Source of the DNA: an uncultured Collinsella sp.
GTDB lineage: Bacteria > Actinomycetota > Coriobacteriia > Coriobacteriales > Coriobacteriaceae
Assembly (NCBI GenBank): GCA_937934165.1
Contig: CALGZX010000018.1
Span: forward strand, 4,038 to 68,037
Length of the DNA: 64,000 nucleotides
Direction of reading: 5' to 3'
The position numbers were made by a program, and so were the translations under genes. The stretch's first letter is position 1; every line of letters begins with the position of its first letter. Positions 1-7,690 of this stretch are shown here, one piece after another. The notes below the pieces were generated by a model. The model was not told the DNA's origin and searched no databases. It saw nothing but the letters and a program-made list of their open reading frames with translations.

Positions 1-924
1 ATGGCAAACGTTCTTGTCTTTGGTCACCAGAACCCCGATAACGACGCCATCATGAGCGCCGTCGTCCTGTCCCAGTTGCTCAACCAGGTTGAGTATGCCG
101 GCAACACCTACGAGGCCTGCGCCCTTGGTCAGCTTCCGGCCGAGTCCGCCAAGCTGCTCGCTGACGCCGGCATCGCCGAGCCCCGCGTGATCGAGTCCGT
201 CGAGGCCGGTCAGCTCGTCGTCCTCACCGACCACAACGAGTCTGCCCAGTCCGTCGCCGGCCTTAAGGACGCCACGGTCTTTGGCGTTGTCGATCATCAC
301 CGCATCGGCGACTTCGAGACCGCCGGCCCGCTGCACTACATCTGCCTGCCCTGGGGCTCCAGCTGCACCATCGTCACCAAGCTCGCCGGCGTGCTCGGCG
401 TTGAGCTTTCCGACGTCCAGGCCAAGCTGCTGCTCTCGGCCATGATGACCGACACGCTCATGCTCAAGAGCCCCACCACCACCGATGTCGACCGCGCCGT
501 CGCCGCCAAGCTCGGCGAGCAGGTGGGCGTCGACCCGGTCAAGTTTGGCATGGAAGTCTTCCTCACCCGTCCGTCCGGCTCCTTCACCGCAGCCGAGATG
601 GTCGGCAACGACATCAAGATGTTCGAGCCCGCCGGCAAGAAGCTGCTCATCGGCCAGTACGAGACTGTCGACAAGACCCGCGCACTCGGCATGATCGACG
701 AGATTCGCGAGGCCATGCGCGCCTACGCCGCCGAGAAGGGTGCCGACGGCATCGTCCTGTGCATCACTGACATCATGGAGGAGGGCTCGCAGGTCCTGCT
801 CGAGGGCGAGACCGAGGCTGCTCAGAAGGGCCTGGGCATTGCCGACGAGCACGACGGCGTCTGGATGCCGGGCGTCCTCTCCCGTAAGAAGCAGGTCGCT
901 GCCCCCATCATGGCCGCCTGCTAG
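1..924 (+). CDS. ppaC: Manganese-dependent inorganic pyrophosphatase (family II, DHH)
   Basis: Hydrolyses pyrophosphate to two phosphates in the cytoplasm, pulling biosynthetic reactions forward. Family II (DHH superfamily) metal ligands are visible: H9, D13 and D15 in FGHQNPDND, D77 in LTDHNE, and the DHH triad at 98-100. The C-terminal substrate-binding S-R-K-K lies at 294-297. At 307 aa it matches the usual length of about 310. The ATG is the first base of the window, so its ribosome binding site and promoter cannot be seen. It is followed by its own terminator and appears monocistronic. Identification is secure. Confidence 0.97.
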   Translation: MANVLVFGHQNPDNDAIMSAVVLSQLLNQVEYAGNTYEACALGQLPAESAKLLADAGIAEPRVIESVEAGQLVVLTDHNESAQSVAGLKDATVFGVVDHHRIGDFETAGPLHYICLPWGSSCTIVTKLAGVLGVELSDVQAKLLLSAMMTDTLMLKSPTTTDVDRAVAAKLGEQVGVDPVKFGMEVFLTRPSGSFTAAEMVGNDIKMFEPAGKKLLIGQYETVDKTRALGMIDEIREAMRAYAAEKGADGIVLCITDIMEEGSQVLLEGETEAAQKGLGIADEHDGVWMPGVLSRKKQVAAPIMAAC

Positions 925-943
925 GTTTAGTTGACCAAACGCC

Positions 944-984
944 ACGACCGGATCGCGGACGCCCCGCGCTCCGGTCGTTTTTTG
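944..984 (+). terminator. Intrinsic terminator of ppaC
   Basis: A 9-bp stem (ACGACCGGA pairing with TCCGGTCGT) is followed directly by six T, 20 bp after the ppaC stop. Confidence 0.85.
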
Positions 985-1120
985 TGCACGGCGTCGCGTC
1001 GTCTCTTGGACAGGCGTGCCCGTGCCGTTGAGCAAATAATGTTCAACCTGTGGTTCCGCTTTTCGGCCACGCCTGCGTGCTAGTCGTGCAGGGTAGGCTA
1101 GATGCAAGCGTAATACGTTA

Positions 1121-1186
1121 GAGCGCGGCGCCGCCACTTGGGCGGGCCGTGCTTTTTTAAGACGGGAGCTTTCCCGTGAAAGGAGC
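1121..1186 (+). promoter_or_regulatory. Terminator-like hairpin and second hairpin in the nhaA leader
   Basis: A GC-rich imperfect stem-loop (about 1122-1152) runs into six T at 1153-1158. A small hairpin, ACGGGAGCTTTCCCGT, follows at about 1162-1177, and then the nhaA ribosome binding site (AAAGGAG). A terminator immediately before a start codon is the layout of attenuators and riboswitch expression platforms. No aptamer class was recognised. The ppaC terminator already lies upstream, so this hairpin is not needed to end ppaC. Confidence 0.4.
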
Positions 1187-1191
1187 CGCCC

Positions 1192-2550
1192 ATGGCAGCA
1201 ACTGAGCAGCTGTTTAACGTTCGTGAGCGCAAGCGCTTTGAGCGTCACGACATCTGGGAGCGCATCGCCGAGAACGGCACGATTTCCGCCGCCGTCATGG
1301 TCTTCGCCGCCATCGCCGCCGTCATTTGCGCCAATACCGATGCCTATGAGGCCATCCATCACTTTTTGGAGACCCCGCTGTATGTGGGTCTGGGCAACCT
1401 TACGGCCGGTCTCACCGTTGAGCTATTCGTCAACGACTTCCTCATGGCGATTTTCTTTTTGTTGGTGGGCATTGAGCTCAAGTACGAGATGACAGTTGGC
1501 GAGCTCAAAAACCCGCGCCAGGCTATGCTTCCCATGCTGGCGGCCGTGGGCGGCGTCGTCGTTCCCGCCTGCATCTATCTGATCTTTAACCATGCCGGCG
1601 CGCACAACGGCTGGGCCATTCCCATGGCAACCGATATTGCCTTTGCGCTGGGCGTGCTGTCGCTTTTGGGCAATCGCGTGCCCAACGGCGTGCGCGTGTT
1701 CTTCTCGACGCTCGCCATCGCCGACGACCTCATTTCCATCGCCGCCATCGCCATCTTCTACGGTCAGAGCCCCAATCCGTTTTGGTTGGGCGCCGCCGCG
1801 CTTGTGACCTGCGCGCTCGTGTGGCTCAACAAGACGCAGCATTACCGCCTTGCCCCGTATTCGGTACTGGGTCTGCTGTTGTGGTTCTGCATGTTCAAGA
1901 GCGGCGTGCACGCTACGCTCGCCGGCGTCATCTTGGCCTTTACCATCCCGGCCAAGTGCGGCGTCAAGCTCGATAGCCTCACCGATTGGTTGGGCGAGTG
2001 CCTGCCGCTGCTCGATGACCGCTACGATGACGAGGCACACATCCTGGGCCAGCATGACTTTACCGTCTCGACCACCAAGGTCGAGCGCGTCATGCACCGC
2101 GTGACCCCGCCGCTCATCCGCATGGAGCGTCTGATCTCCACGCCGGTCAACTTTGTGATCCTGCCGATCTTTGCGTTCGTGAACGCACAGGTTCGCCTAG
2201 TGGGCGTGGACATGAGCACGCTGCTCACCGACCCGGTGACGCTCGGCGTGTACTTTGGCATGCTGCTGGGCAAGCCGATCGGCATCTTTGGCATGACGTT
2301 CGCCTTGGTCAAGCTCAAGGCCTGCGAGCTACCGCGCAACGTCAACTGGCACATGATTGCCGGCGTGGGCATTCTGGGCGGCATCGGCTTTACCATGTCG
2401 ATTCTCATCAGCGGTCTCGCCTTCCCGACGGCCCAGTTTGAGGTCCTGGCCGCCAAGGCCGCTATTCTCGCCGGCTCTGTCACCGCGGCCGTACTTGGCA
2501 TGATCTACATGAGTGTGGTCTGCAAGCACCCCGCGCCCAAAGACGAGTAA
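1192..2550 (+). CDS. nhaA: Na+/H+ antiporter NhaA
   Basis: Integral membrane antiporter that exchanges cytoplasmic Na+ (or Li+) for external H+, for sodium and pH homeostasis. The protein has about 11-12 hydrophobic segments. It carries the family signature MATDIAFALGVL near residue 145 and the paired acidic transport site in LAIADDLISI near residue 178. A charged loop of about 50 residues near 265-310 separates the two helix bundles. At 452 aa it is longer than E. coli NhaA (388 aa), as is common in Gram-positives. The ATG follows AAAGGAGCCGCC. The leader contains a terminator-like hairpin that may control expression. Confidence 0.95.
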   Translation: MAATEQLFNVRERKRFERHDIWERIAENGTISAAVMVFAAIAAVICANTDAYEAIHHFLETPLYVGLGNLTAGLTVELFVNDFLMAIFFLLVGIELKYEMTVGELKNPRQAMLPMLAAVGGVVVPACIYLIFNHAGAHNGWAIPMATDIAFALGVLSLLGNRVPNGVRVFFSTLAIADDLISIAAIAIFYGQSPNPFWLGAAALVTCALVWLNKTQHYRLAPYSVLGLLLWFCMFKSGVHATLAGVILAFTIPAKCGVKLDSLTDWLGECLPLLDDRYDDEAHILGQHDFTVSTTKVERVMHRVTPPLIRMERLISTPVNFVILPIFAFVNAQVRLVGVDMSTLLTDPVTLGVYFGMLLGKPIGIFGMTFALVKLKACELPRNVNWHMIAGVGILGGIGFTMSILISGLAFPTAQFEVLAAKAAILAGSVTAAVLGMIYMSVVCKHPAPKDE

Positions 2551-2634
2551 GAGCGCGAAAACCGGCTCCAGAACCGATTCGGGCGCGTTCAAAATGCGGA
2601 TTCGGGCGGTGCTTGCCGCCTGCCAGACACGCCA

Positions 2635-2864
2635 GTGGTCAAAAAACGCCGTTTGTGAGTACTGTCACAAACGGCGTTTCATTTTAGGTATCGAAAATAA
2701 TGAACAAAGTTATAAGAACTGCACGTTAATGAGTGATCATCGACTTCCAATTTGGCGCTAGCTGACGGTGATTAGGGAGTTTCAAGTCGAGTTTTGCCGA
2801 TTTCGACCAAGAATCGCTGCTACTAAAAAGGCAACAGTACTCATATTTGCCCTTTTTTGGCCAC
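2635..2864. repeat. MITE-like element, copy 1 (about 230 bp, terminal inverted repeats)
   Basis: The right end (2815-2864) matches the right end of the element at 18772-18990 almost base for base. The left end keeps TGGTCAAAAAA and GTGAGTACTGT of the inverted copy. There is no coding capacity; the interior is AT-rich. The left end also forms a strong hairpin (AACGCCGTTTGTGA with its complement, 2645-2680) followed by TTTCATTTTA, which probably serves as the nhaA terminator. Confidence 0.6.
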
Positions 2865-2923
2865 AAGCCCTAAAACAAGCCTCGCCAGGGTCGGGAAGCG
2901 GGCCAAATGGTCGGCCTCGAGGC

Positions 2924-3178
2924 TCATTCCACCGTTCCGTAGATGGCGCCCCAGCCGTGGGCGGCCAAAGCGGAGTTGAGCTGGTCGCAAAGTGACTGGC
3001 GGTCGTAATAGCCGGGCGGTAGCAGGTTGACGATCTCCATGAGATCGGGCGCCAGGTCCAAGATTTCGGCCTGTACGATCAGATCCAGGCGGTCGATGGC
3101 GTGGCGGTCGTAAAACAATCCGTCGACCAGGCGCTGCAGGTCGCCGAATTCCTCGGCCTGGAACGATCCGTACTCCAT
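2924..3178 (-). CDS. Small conserved-type protein of unknown function
   Basis: 84 aa, acidic, no membrane segment. It is not recognised as a known family. It is considered real because the ATG is preceded by a strong AAGGAGG site at correct spacing, and because composition and codon choice match neighbouring genes. Residues such as LPPGYYDRQSLCDQLNSALA suggest a small alpha-helical protein. It is divergent from the aminotransferase gene downstream, with 150 bp between their starts. The 3' end lies 60 bp from the MITE-like element. No function is assigned. Confidence 0.65.
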   Translation of the reverse strand: MEYGSFQAEEFGDLQRLVDGLFYDRHAIDRLDLIVQAEILDLAPDLMEIVNLLPPGYYDRQSLCDQLNSALAAHGWGAIYGTVE

Positions 3179-3280
3179 AGTGCCTCCTTGGGCGCCTCAC
3201 GCCGGCATGCGCGGCGATTCGTAATTTATTGCGATGGACTTAATCTATCACGGCTTCATAACGTTGCGACGGTGGCGGTC

Positions 3281-3286
3281 TATACT
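3281..3286 (+). promoter_or_regulatory. -10 element of the aminotransferase gene
   Basis: TATACT lies 43 bp before the start codon. No convincing -35 is seen at 17 bp spacing. Confidence 0.45.
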
Positions 3287-3328
3287 TAGACGAACTGCAA
3301 CGTACCGCTTCGCGAAAGGTCGCATCCC

Positions 3329-4633
3329 ATGCAGACGATCTACCAGAAGATGGAAACCACCGAACTCGATGCCGCCATCGAGGCGCTCAAAGCCGAGGTC
3401 TCCGAGGTCAAGGCCAAGGGCCTGGCGCTCGATATGGCCCGCGGCAAGCCATCGCCCGCCCAGGTGGACATCTCGCGCCCCATGCTCGATATCCTCAACG
3501 CCGACGCCGATCTGCACGATGGCAACGTCGACTGCTCCAACTACGGCTGCTTTGAGGGCATTCCCTCGGCACGCAAGCTAGCGGGGGAGTTCCTGGGTTG
3601 CCCCGCCGAGCAGACGCTCGTGCTGGGCTCGTCGAGCTTGCTGATCGAGCACGATATCGCCGGTATGTTCTGGCGTTGCGGCTCATGTGGTAGCGACCCT
3701 TGGGAGGCTTACGAGGCCGCGCACGACGGCAAGAAGGTCAAGTTCCTGTGCCCGGTTCCCGGCTACGACCGCCACTTTGGCATCACCGCCGATCTGGGTA
3801 TCGAGAACGTCCCCGTCGCGATGACCGACAACGGCCCCGACATGGACGAGGTCGAGTGCCTCGTCGCCGCCGACGATTCCATCAAGGGCATCTGGTGCGT
3901 GCCCAAGTATTCCAACCCCACGGGTATCACCTTTAGCGAGGACACTGTGCGCCGCCTGGTCGAGATGCCCACGGCCGCGCCCGATTTCCGCATCTTCTGG
4001 GACAACGCCTACTGCGTGCACGACCTGTACGACGAGACCGACGAGCTCGCCAACATCTTCGATCTTGCCCGCACGGCGGGCACCGAGGACCGCGTGGTGG
4101 CCTTTGCCTCGACGTCCAAGATCACTTTCCCGGGTGCCGGTATCGGCTTTATCGGTGCGAGCCCCGCGGTTATCGCGGAGTTCTCCAAGCGCCTGAAGGC
4201 CGGCCTCATCAGCGCCGATAAGCTCAACCAACTGCGCCACGTGCGTTTCCTTCCCACCATCGAGGCGGTCAAGGAGCACATGAAAAAGCATGCCGAGTTC
4301 TTGCGCCCGCGCTTTGAGGCCGTCGAGCGCAAGCTCACCGAGGGCTTGGGCGACACGGACTGCGCCACCTGGACGCACCCCCGCGGCGGCTACTTTGTAA
4401 GCTTCGATGGTCCCGAGGGCTCGGCCCAGAAGGTTGCTGCGCTTTGCGCCGACCTGGGCGTCAAGCTCACGCCGGCCGGTGCTACCTGGCCCTATGGCAA
4501 GGACCCGCGCGATACCAACATCCGCATCGCGCCGAGCTATCCCACGGTCGAGGACCTGGAGGCCGCGCTCGATGTACTGGTGCTGGCCGTTAAGCTTGTC
4601 GCTGCCGAGCTTGCGCGTGCCGAGCGCGCCTAA
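3329..4633 (+). CDS. PLP-dependent class I aminotransferase (MocR/AspT-type aspartate aminotransferase)
   Basis: Cytoplasmic transaminase, most likely transferring the amino group of aspartate to 2-oxoglutarate. It resembles the actinobacterial subgroup typified by Corynebacterium AspT, not the E. coli AspC type. The N-terminal block GLALDMARGKPSPAQ is characteristic of that subgroup. The PLP-binding lysine is in FASTSKITFPGAG (about K264), the cofactor-binding NPTG is within KYSNPTGITF near 195, and DNAYCVHDLY provides the PLP pyridine contacts. Length is 434 aa against a usual 420-430. Start ATG is preceded by GAAAGG. Substrate choice among aspartate and alanine is not proven by sequence. 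Confidence 0.88.
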   Translation: MQTIYQKMETTELDAAIEALKAEVSEVKAKGLALDMARGKPSPAQVDISRPMLDILNADADLHDGNVDCSNYGCFEGIPSARKLAGEFLGCPAEQTLVLGSSSLLIEHDIAGMFWRCGSCGSDPWEAYEAAHDGKKVKFLCPVPGYDRHFGITADLGIENVPVAMTDNGPDMDEVECLVAADDSIKGIWCVPKYSNPTGITFSEDTVRRLVEMPTAAPDFRIFWDNAYCVHDLYDETDELANIFDLARTAGTEDRVVAFASTSKITFPGAGIGFIGASPAVIAEFSKRLKAGLISADKLNQLRHVRFLPTIEAVKEHMKKHAEFLRPRFEAVERKLTEGLGDTDCATWTHPRGGYFVSFDGPEGSAQKVAALCADLGVKLTPAGATWPYGKDPRDTNIRIAPSYPTVEDLEAALDVLVLAVKLVAAELARAERA

Positions 4634-4684
4634 CGCGCGGCTTCCCGTACTATCCGCACCTTCGATACGTAAAGGAGCATATAC

Positions 4685-4999
4685 ATGGATTTGGGTATTT
4701 CCACCAACCCCACGCCAGAGCTCTACACCATTAAGGTAACCGGCGAGATCGATATCTCTAACGCCGATAGCCTGCGCAATGCCATCGACCTGGCGCTCGA
4801 GCAGCCCACTGAGGCCGTTGAGCTCGATTTTGCCCAGGTGAGCTACATCGATTCGACGGGCATTGGTGTGCTCGTGGGCGCCGCGCACCACGCGGTCGAC
4901 CACGGCAAGCGCTTTAGCTGCACCAATGTGCAGCCCCCGGTGATGCGCGTGGTTCAGCTGTTGGGTGTCGACCAGGAGATTTCGATCACCGCTGCATAA
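4685..4999 (+). CDS. STAS-domain protein, anti-sigma factor antagonist type
   Basis: A 104-aa single STAS domain of the SpoIIAA/RsbV kind. The phosphorylatable serine is S57 in YIDSTGIGVL, the classic kinase target, and the fold pattern (KVTGEIDISNADSLR) is intact. In known systems such a protein binds an anti-sigma kinase when dephosphorylated and releases a sigma factor. No kinase, phosphatase or sigma gene is adjacent, so partners must lie elsewhere. It sits 50 bp after the aminotransferase gene with its own AAAGGAG site and could be cotranscribed. Confidence in the domain is high, in the pathway low. Confidence 0.88.
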   Translation: MDLGISTNPTPELYTIKVTGEIDISNADSLRNAIDLALEQPTEAVELDFAQVSYIDSTGIGVLVGAAHHAVDHGKRFSCTNVQPPVMRVVQLLGVDQEISITAA

Positions 5000-5152
5000 T
5001 CTTTGCCCCCAAAAGGGCGTGCCGTTTGGCATATGTTTGTGATGCGCTCGGACGTTTTGGCGTCCGGGCGCTATACTTGACCGAATGAATAGACGAGTTC
5101 CGGCCGAATGGCGCGGTGCGGGCTCGACTCACATCGAGCCTTGGAGGTATGT

Positions 5153-5743
5153 GTGTTTGGTATTGGAGAGGGTGAGCTCGCGATCATCGTGGTCTTCGGC
5201 TTTTTGCTGTTTGGCCCGGATAAGCTCCCGCAGATGGGCCGCACGATCGGCCGTGCCATCCGTCAGTTCCGCGAGACGCAGGAAAAGATGACGGCCGTTG
5301 TTCAGTCCGAGATTATCGATCCGGTGAGTGAGGCCGCTTCGGCTCCGGTCAAGCCCAAGAAGGCTGCTGCGACCGACGACGATTCCGATGCGGACGAGGA
5401 TGCCGCCGAGACGGCAGCTCCCGCCAAGAAGGAGACCTTTGCCGAGCGTCGCGCCCGTCTTGCTGCCGAGAAGGCCGCGAGCGAGGCTGCCGCCGAGGGC
5501 GAGGGTGCTGCTGAGGAGTCCGAGGCCGAGGGTGCCGAGCCTGCCGCTGCCGCCGAGCCTGTCGTCGAGCCCGGGCCTGCTGCAGAGCCGGAGTCCGAGC
5601 CCGAGCCGGCAGAGCCCACGACGGCCGACCTCTACGCCCGTCGTCCCCGCAAGCGCAAGGCCGTCGTCGACCAGCTCGCTCGCGAGCTCGAGGCCGAGGG
5701 CGACGCCGCTGCCGCCGATGCCCCGAAGGGAGGCGATGAGTAA
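5153..5743 (+). CDS. Twin-arginine translocase subunit TatA/TatB family
   Basis: One N-terminal transmembrane helix (about residues 5-22, IIVVFGFLLFGPDKLP) with the FGP hinge, then an amphipathic helix (MGRTIGRAIRQFRET), as in TatA/TatB. A long Ala/Glu-rich, probably disordered tail (about residues 55-196) makes it longer than a typical TatA and nearer TatB. The GTG at 5153 is chosen because GGAGG lies 5 bp upstream and the protein then starts MFGIGEGEL, the family norm; an upstream ATG at 5108 would add an unlikely 15 residues. The stop overlaps the tatC start by one base, so translation is coupled. Confidence 0.9.
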   Translation: MFGIGEGELAIIVVFGFLLFGPDKLPQMGRTIGRAIRQFRETQEKMTAVVQSEIIDPVSEAASAPVKPKKAAATDDDSDADEDAAETAAPAKKETFAERRARLAAEKAASEAAAEGEGAAEESEAEGAEPAAAAEPVVEPGPAAEPESEPEPAEPTTADLYARRPRKRKAVVDQLARELEAEGDAAAADAPKGGDE

Positions 5744-6534
5744 TGCCTATCGGACCTGCGCGTATGCCGCTCTTCGATCACCTGGGAGAGCTCCGTCGCC
5801 GCCTGACCATCGTGGTTGTGTCGGTGTTTGCCGCCGCCATCGTGCTGTATTTCGCCACGCCTGTGGTGCTCGACATCTTGGAAGACCCCATCCGCTCCTT
5901 TGTGCCGGACGGTAAGTTCTACATCACCACCACACTCGGCGGCTTTGGCCTGCGTTTCTCGCTGGCCATCAAGATGGCCGTGGTCATGTGTACACCCATG
6001 ATTATCTGGCAGATTCTGGCATTTTTCCTGCCGGCACTGCGTCCCAACGAGCGCAAATGGGTCGTGCCCACGGTGCTCGCCTCGACGGTGCTGTTCTTCC
6101 TGGGCGCAATTTTCTGCTACTTCATCATCATTCCTGCGGGCTTTGAGTGGCTCATCGGCGAGACCTCGGCCGTCGCTACGGCGCTGCCCGATCTGGAGAA
6201 TTACGTCAACATGGAGCTGCTCTTTATGATCGGCTTTGGCGTGGCGTTTGAGCTGCCGCTCATCATCTTCTACCTGTCCGTCTTCCACATCGTTTCCTAC
6301 GCGGCCTTCCGCAGCGCCTGGCGTTACGTATACGTTGGCCTGCTTGTGGGCTCGGCTGTGATTACGCCCGACGGCTCGCCCGTTACGCTGGGCCTCATGT
6401 ATGGCGCCCTGCTCTCGCTCTACGAGATTTCGCTCGCCATCGCTCGCGTGGTTATTACCGCGCGCGAGGGCAAGGAGGGCTTGTTTGTGAGCCGTCTGGA
6501 CCTGTTTTCGGACGATGAGGACGACGAGGAGTAA
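5743..6534 (+). CDS. tatC: Twin-arginine translocase subunit TatC
   Basis: Six-helix membrane receptor that recognises twin-arginine signal peptides and, with TatA/B, exports folded cofactor-containing proteins. It shows the family N-terminus (MPLFDHLGELRRRL), the LRPNERKW loop and FGVAFELPLIIFYL. The 263 aa agree with the family. It is translationally coupled to the TatA/B gene and followed after only 6 bp by hypA, so Tat and hydrogenase maturation genes are probably one transcript. Exported [NiFe]-hydrogenases are typical Tat substrates, which would explain the arrangement (inference). Confidence 0.95.
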   Translation: MPIGPARMPLFDHLGELRRRLTIVVVSVFAAAIVLYFATPVVLDILEDPIRSFVPDGKFYITTTLGGFGLRFSLAIKMAVVMCTPMIIWQILAFFLPALRPNERKWVVPTVLASTVLFFLGAIFCYFIIIPAGFEWLIGETSAVATALPDLENYVNMELLFMIGFGVAFELPLIIFYLSVFHIVSYAAFRSAWRYVYVGLLVGSAVITPDGSPVTLGLMYGALLSLYEISLAIARVVITAREGKEGLFVSRLDLFSDDEDDEE

Positions 6535-6540
6535 ATCGGT

Positions 6541-6897
6541 ATGCATGAGGTTGGCATTGTCAACGGCATACTCGATACAGTGATTCGCGCGGCGCGTGGG
6601 GCGGGGGCCTCGCGCGCCGTTTTGGTAACGCTGCGTATCGGGGATATGACCGAGGTCGTGCGCGAGGCGCTCGACTTTGCGTGGGAGACATTTCGCGACG
6701 AGGACCCGCTCACGCGAGGCTGCGAGCTTGCCGTGGAGGAGATCCATCCACAAAGCGAGTGTCTGGACTGTGGCGAGGTTTTCGACCACGATCGCTTCCA
6801 CTGTCGCTGTCCCCAGTGTGGTGGTGCCAACGTGCGCCTACTGCACGGTCGCGAGCTCGATATCGCGAGTATCGAAATCGAAACCCCCGACGATTAG
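6541..6897 (+). CDS. hypA: Hydrogenase nickel metallochaperone HypA
   Basis: Delivers nickel to [NiFe]-hydrogenase precursors with HypB. The invariant N-terminal MHE nickel-binding motif (residues 1-3) is present. The structural zinc site is made by C74-x2-C77 and C90-x2-C93. Length 118 aa fits the family. It starts 6 bp after tatC and is followed by hypB after a 55-bp gap. No hydrogenase structural genes or hypCDEF occur in this window, so the client enzyme lies elsewhere. Confidence 0.95.
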   Translation: MHEVGIVNGILDTVIRAARGAGASRAVLVTLRIGDMTEVVREALDFAWETFRDEDPLTRGCELAVEEIHPQSECLDCGEVFDHDRFHCRCPQCGGANVRLLHGRELDIASIEIETPDD

Positions 6898-6952
6898 CCC
6901 GCTAGCCATCTGGTGATGGGGTATAAAGGGGCCAAAGTAAGGAGCGCTAAGT

Positions 6953-7636
6953 ATGGCCGAGAAAACGATTGATATCGCATCGCCGATTCTGTCGCGCAAC
7001 GAGCGCCTGGCAGATCAGCTGCGCCAGCGATTTAATGAGACAAACACCTATGTGATCAACGTCTTGTCGAGCCCCGGTTCGGGCAAGACCACCACGATCC
7101 TGGGCACCAACGAGCACCTGCGCGACAAGGCTGGCCTGCGCTGCGCCGTCATCGAGGGCGATATTGCCTCGGATGTCGACGCCATCACCATGAAGGAAGC
7201 CGGCATGCCCGCCATCCAGATCAACACGGGCGGCCTGTGCCATCTCGAGGGCAACATGATCATGGAGGCCGTTGACGCGTTCGACCAGGCCGTTGGTCTG
7301 GAGAACATCGACGTCATCTTTATCGAAAATGTGGGCAACTTGGTCTGCCCGGTCGACTTTGACTTGGGCGAGAACCTGTCCATCATGATTCTCTCGGTGC
7401 CCGAGGGCGACGACAAGCCCATCAAGTACCCGGGCATCTTCCAGCACGCCGGCGCGCAGCTGCTCAATAAGGTCGACGTGGCCCCGGCTTTCGATTTTGA
7501 CATGGATAGGTATACTAAGACACTCGATGACCTCAATCCGCAGGCGCCGCGGTTTGCCGTGAGCGCGCGCAAGGGCGAGGGCATGGATGCCTGGTGCGAT
7601 TGGCTCATCGGGCAGATCGAGCAAGCAAGGGCGTAA
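6953..7636 (+). CDS. hypB: Hydrogenase maturation GTPase HypB
   Basis: SIMIBI-class GTPase that uses GTP hydrolysis to drive nickel transfer from HypA to the hydrogenase active site. The P-loop is SSPGSGKTT at residues 39-47; EGDIASDVDA, FIENVGNLVCP (switch/metal region) and the NKVD specificity motif follow. The 227-aa protein lacks the His-rich N-terminal nickel store present in some homologues. The start has AAGGAG 9 bp upstream. It forms an operon with hypA and probably tatC. Confidence 0.95.
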   Translation: MAEKTIDIASPILSRNERLADQLRQRFNETNTYVINVLSSPGSGKTTTILGTNEHLRDKAGLRCAVIEGDIASDVDAITMKEAGMPAIQINTGGLCHLEGNMIMEAVDAFDQAVGLENIDVIFIENVGNLVCPVDFDLGENLSIMILSVPEGDDKPIKYPGIFQHAGAQLLNKVDVAPAFDFDMDRYTKTLDDLNPQAPRFAVSARKGEGMDAWCDWLIGQIEQARA

Positions 7637-7690
7637 ATCGGCCGCCATACGGGCGGGCGTAGCCGCAGAGACACGAGATAGGAGCCTCTT

